In this document: in pieces, positions 4,998 to 5,525 of the stretch
Layout: each line of letters starts with the position of its first letter
Position numbering within the stretch: the first letter of the stretch is position 1
Source: Candidatus Thiomargarita nelsonii
Lineage (GTDB): Bacteria; Pseudomonadota; Gammaproteobacteria; Beggiatoales; Beggiatoaceae
Assembly: GCA_001640045.1 (NCBI GenBank)
Contig: LUTY01002529.1
Location: 1-5,525, forward strand
Length of the DNA: 5,525 nucleotides
Direction: 5' to 3'
Notes under the pieces: model-generated
The model's input: the letters and a program-made list of their open reading frames with translations, nothing else
Told to the model about the DNA's origin: nothing
The model's database searches: none
Translations under genes and position numbers: made by a program

Positions 4998-5525
4998 TTA
5001 GGTTTTTTCTAGCGCTGATGGACCCACGATCTTTTCGCGTCGATTCCATCTGACAACTTGATGGGGTCGCCATGCATATGGAATAGGAACCGCTAAAAAG
5101 TGAACAAGACGGGTAAAGGGTATTAACAATACCATGACAAACGCATTCAGGATGTGTATATGCACCACCATCGGTAAATTGTTGACCAAAACCACATCCG
5201 GCCTTAATTTGAGGATAGACCACAAGTAAGGAACGGCATACGCGGCATACCAAGAGGAACCCCAACGGTAGAATATCGCTGTCCACACACCCGTTGCTAC
5301 TTGAACTAAAAGAACAGTCAGTAGGACCATATCCATCGGTGAAGTCACGGCTCTAATACGGCTCTTGCTCATTCGTCTTACGATAAGCATGATCAGTCCC
5401 GCTAGCGTAAACAAAGCCAAGGTGAAACCGGTGGTTTCCATAATATACATTCTCATTGGAACCGTATTCCACCATAAAATGCTTTCAGGGATCAAAAAGC
5501 CAACAAAATGCACCATCAGCACGCC
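4998..5525 (-). CDS. narI: NarI, respiratory nitrate reductase gamma subunit, C-terminal part
   Basis: Codons 59 to stop of NarI, in the frame started at base 230 once the two 56-base ends are overlapped. It contains the remaining membrane segments (around LALFTLAGLIMLIV, MVLLTVLLVQVATGVW, and LNAFVMVLLIPFTRLVHFLA) and the second pair of haem ligands. His182 and His200 (full-length numbering) are 18 apart, exactly like E. coli His187 and His205, and the block IPFTRLVHFLAVPIPY corresponds to E. coli FPFSRLIHIWSVPVEY. A loop containing PYLWSILKLRPDVVLVNNLP replaces the E. coli sequence and reminds me of the Nitrobacter-type branch. The stop is TAA at 4998-5000, followed by the bidirectional terminator. 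Any start codon inside this part (such as GTG at 5520-5522) is an artefact of the cut end. Confidence 0.93.
   Translation of the reverse strand, partial: GVLMVHFVGFLIPESILWWNTVPMRMYIMETTGFTLALFTLAGLIMLIVRRMSKSRIRAVTSPMDMVLLTVLLVQVATGVWTAIFYRWGSSWYAAYAVPYLWSILKLRPDVVLVNNLPMVVHIHILNAFVMVLLIPFTRLVHFLAVPIPYAWRPHQVVRWNRREKIVGPSALEKT
5470..5525. repeat. Terminal direct repeat, right copy (identical to 1-56)
   Basis: Exact second copy of bases 1-56, same orientation, inside narI. Position 5470 corresponds to 1 and 5525 to 56. There are no mismatches, and the narI frame is the same in both copies. Confidence 0.97.

Noticed and set aside
4807..5286. Minus-strand open frame of 159 codons overlapping narI
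   Set aside because: It is a different frame of the narI coding region extended through the terminator and repeat, so it is a shadow of narI.
1..5525. A self-replicating plasmid
   Set aside because: The circle has no replication initiator gene, no iteron-type repeats and no recognisable origin, and it carries two truncated chromosomal-type genes. Circularity alone does not make it a plasmid.

Overview
The window looks like a piece of a sulfur-oxidising, nitrate-respiring gammaproteobacterium. A Beggiatoaceae-type large sulfur bacterium (Beggiatoa, Thioploca, Thiomargarita) is the best guess. The reasons are the membrane nitrate reductase genes beside a heterodisulfide-reductase-like gene, the AT-rich coding style, and short palindromic repeats sprinkled through intergenic gaps. 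The genus is inference, not something the sequence proves.

Layout. The minus strand carries a respiratory nitrate reductase operon read right to left: the last ~139 codons of narG (2400-2816), complete narH (835-2328), complete narJ (313-834), and narI, whose first 76 codons lie at 1-230 and whose remainder lies at 4998-5525. The plus strand carries the 3' end of an HdrC-like gene (about 2817-2969), a complete hdrB-like gene (2956-3837), a BrnT-type toxin with a short partner antitoxin (3995-4478), and a small acidic protein of unknown function (4610-4810). The two sides converge on a bidirectional hairpin terminator at 4934-4966.

The main structural point is that the first 56 bases are identical to the last 56 bases. 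Joining the ends gives a 5469-bp circle in which narI becomes one intact 233-codon gene with all four expected haem-ligand histidines. On that circle there is a single odd join near 2787-2846, where narG and the hdrC-like gene meet head to head, both lacking their 5' portions. The simplest reading is a convergent chromosomal segment (hdrC-hdrB-brnT-antitoxin-orf66 | terminator | narI-narJ-narH-narG) whose two outer edges have been joined. It could be a real small circle, a tandem amplification, or an amplification/assembly chimera; the sequence alone cannot decide.

Two related palindromic repeat families fill the gaps. A GTGCAAGG...CCTTGCAC family sits in both spacers of the nar operon, and a CCAAGAT...ATCTTGG family follows hdrB and the small acidic gene. 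Both are bordered by GGAGT/ACTCC. No RNA genes, CRISPR arrays or transposase genes were seen, and no gene-free stretch exceeds 300 bases.
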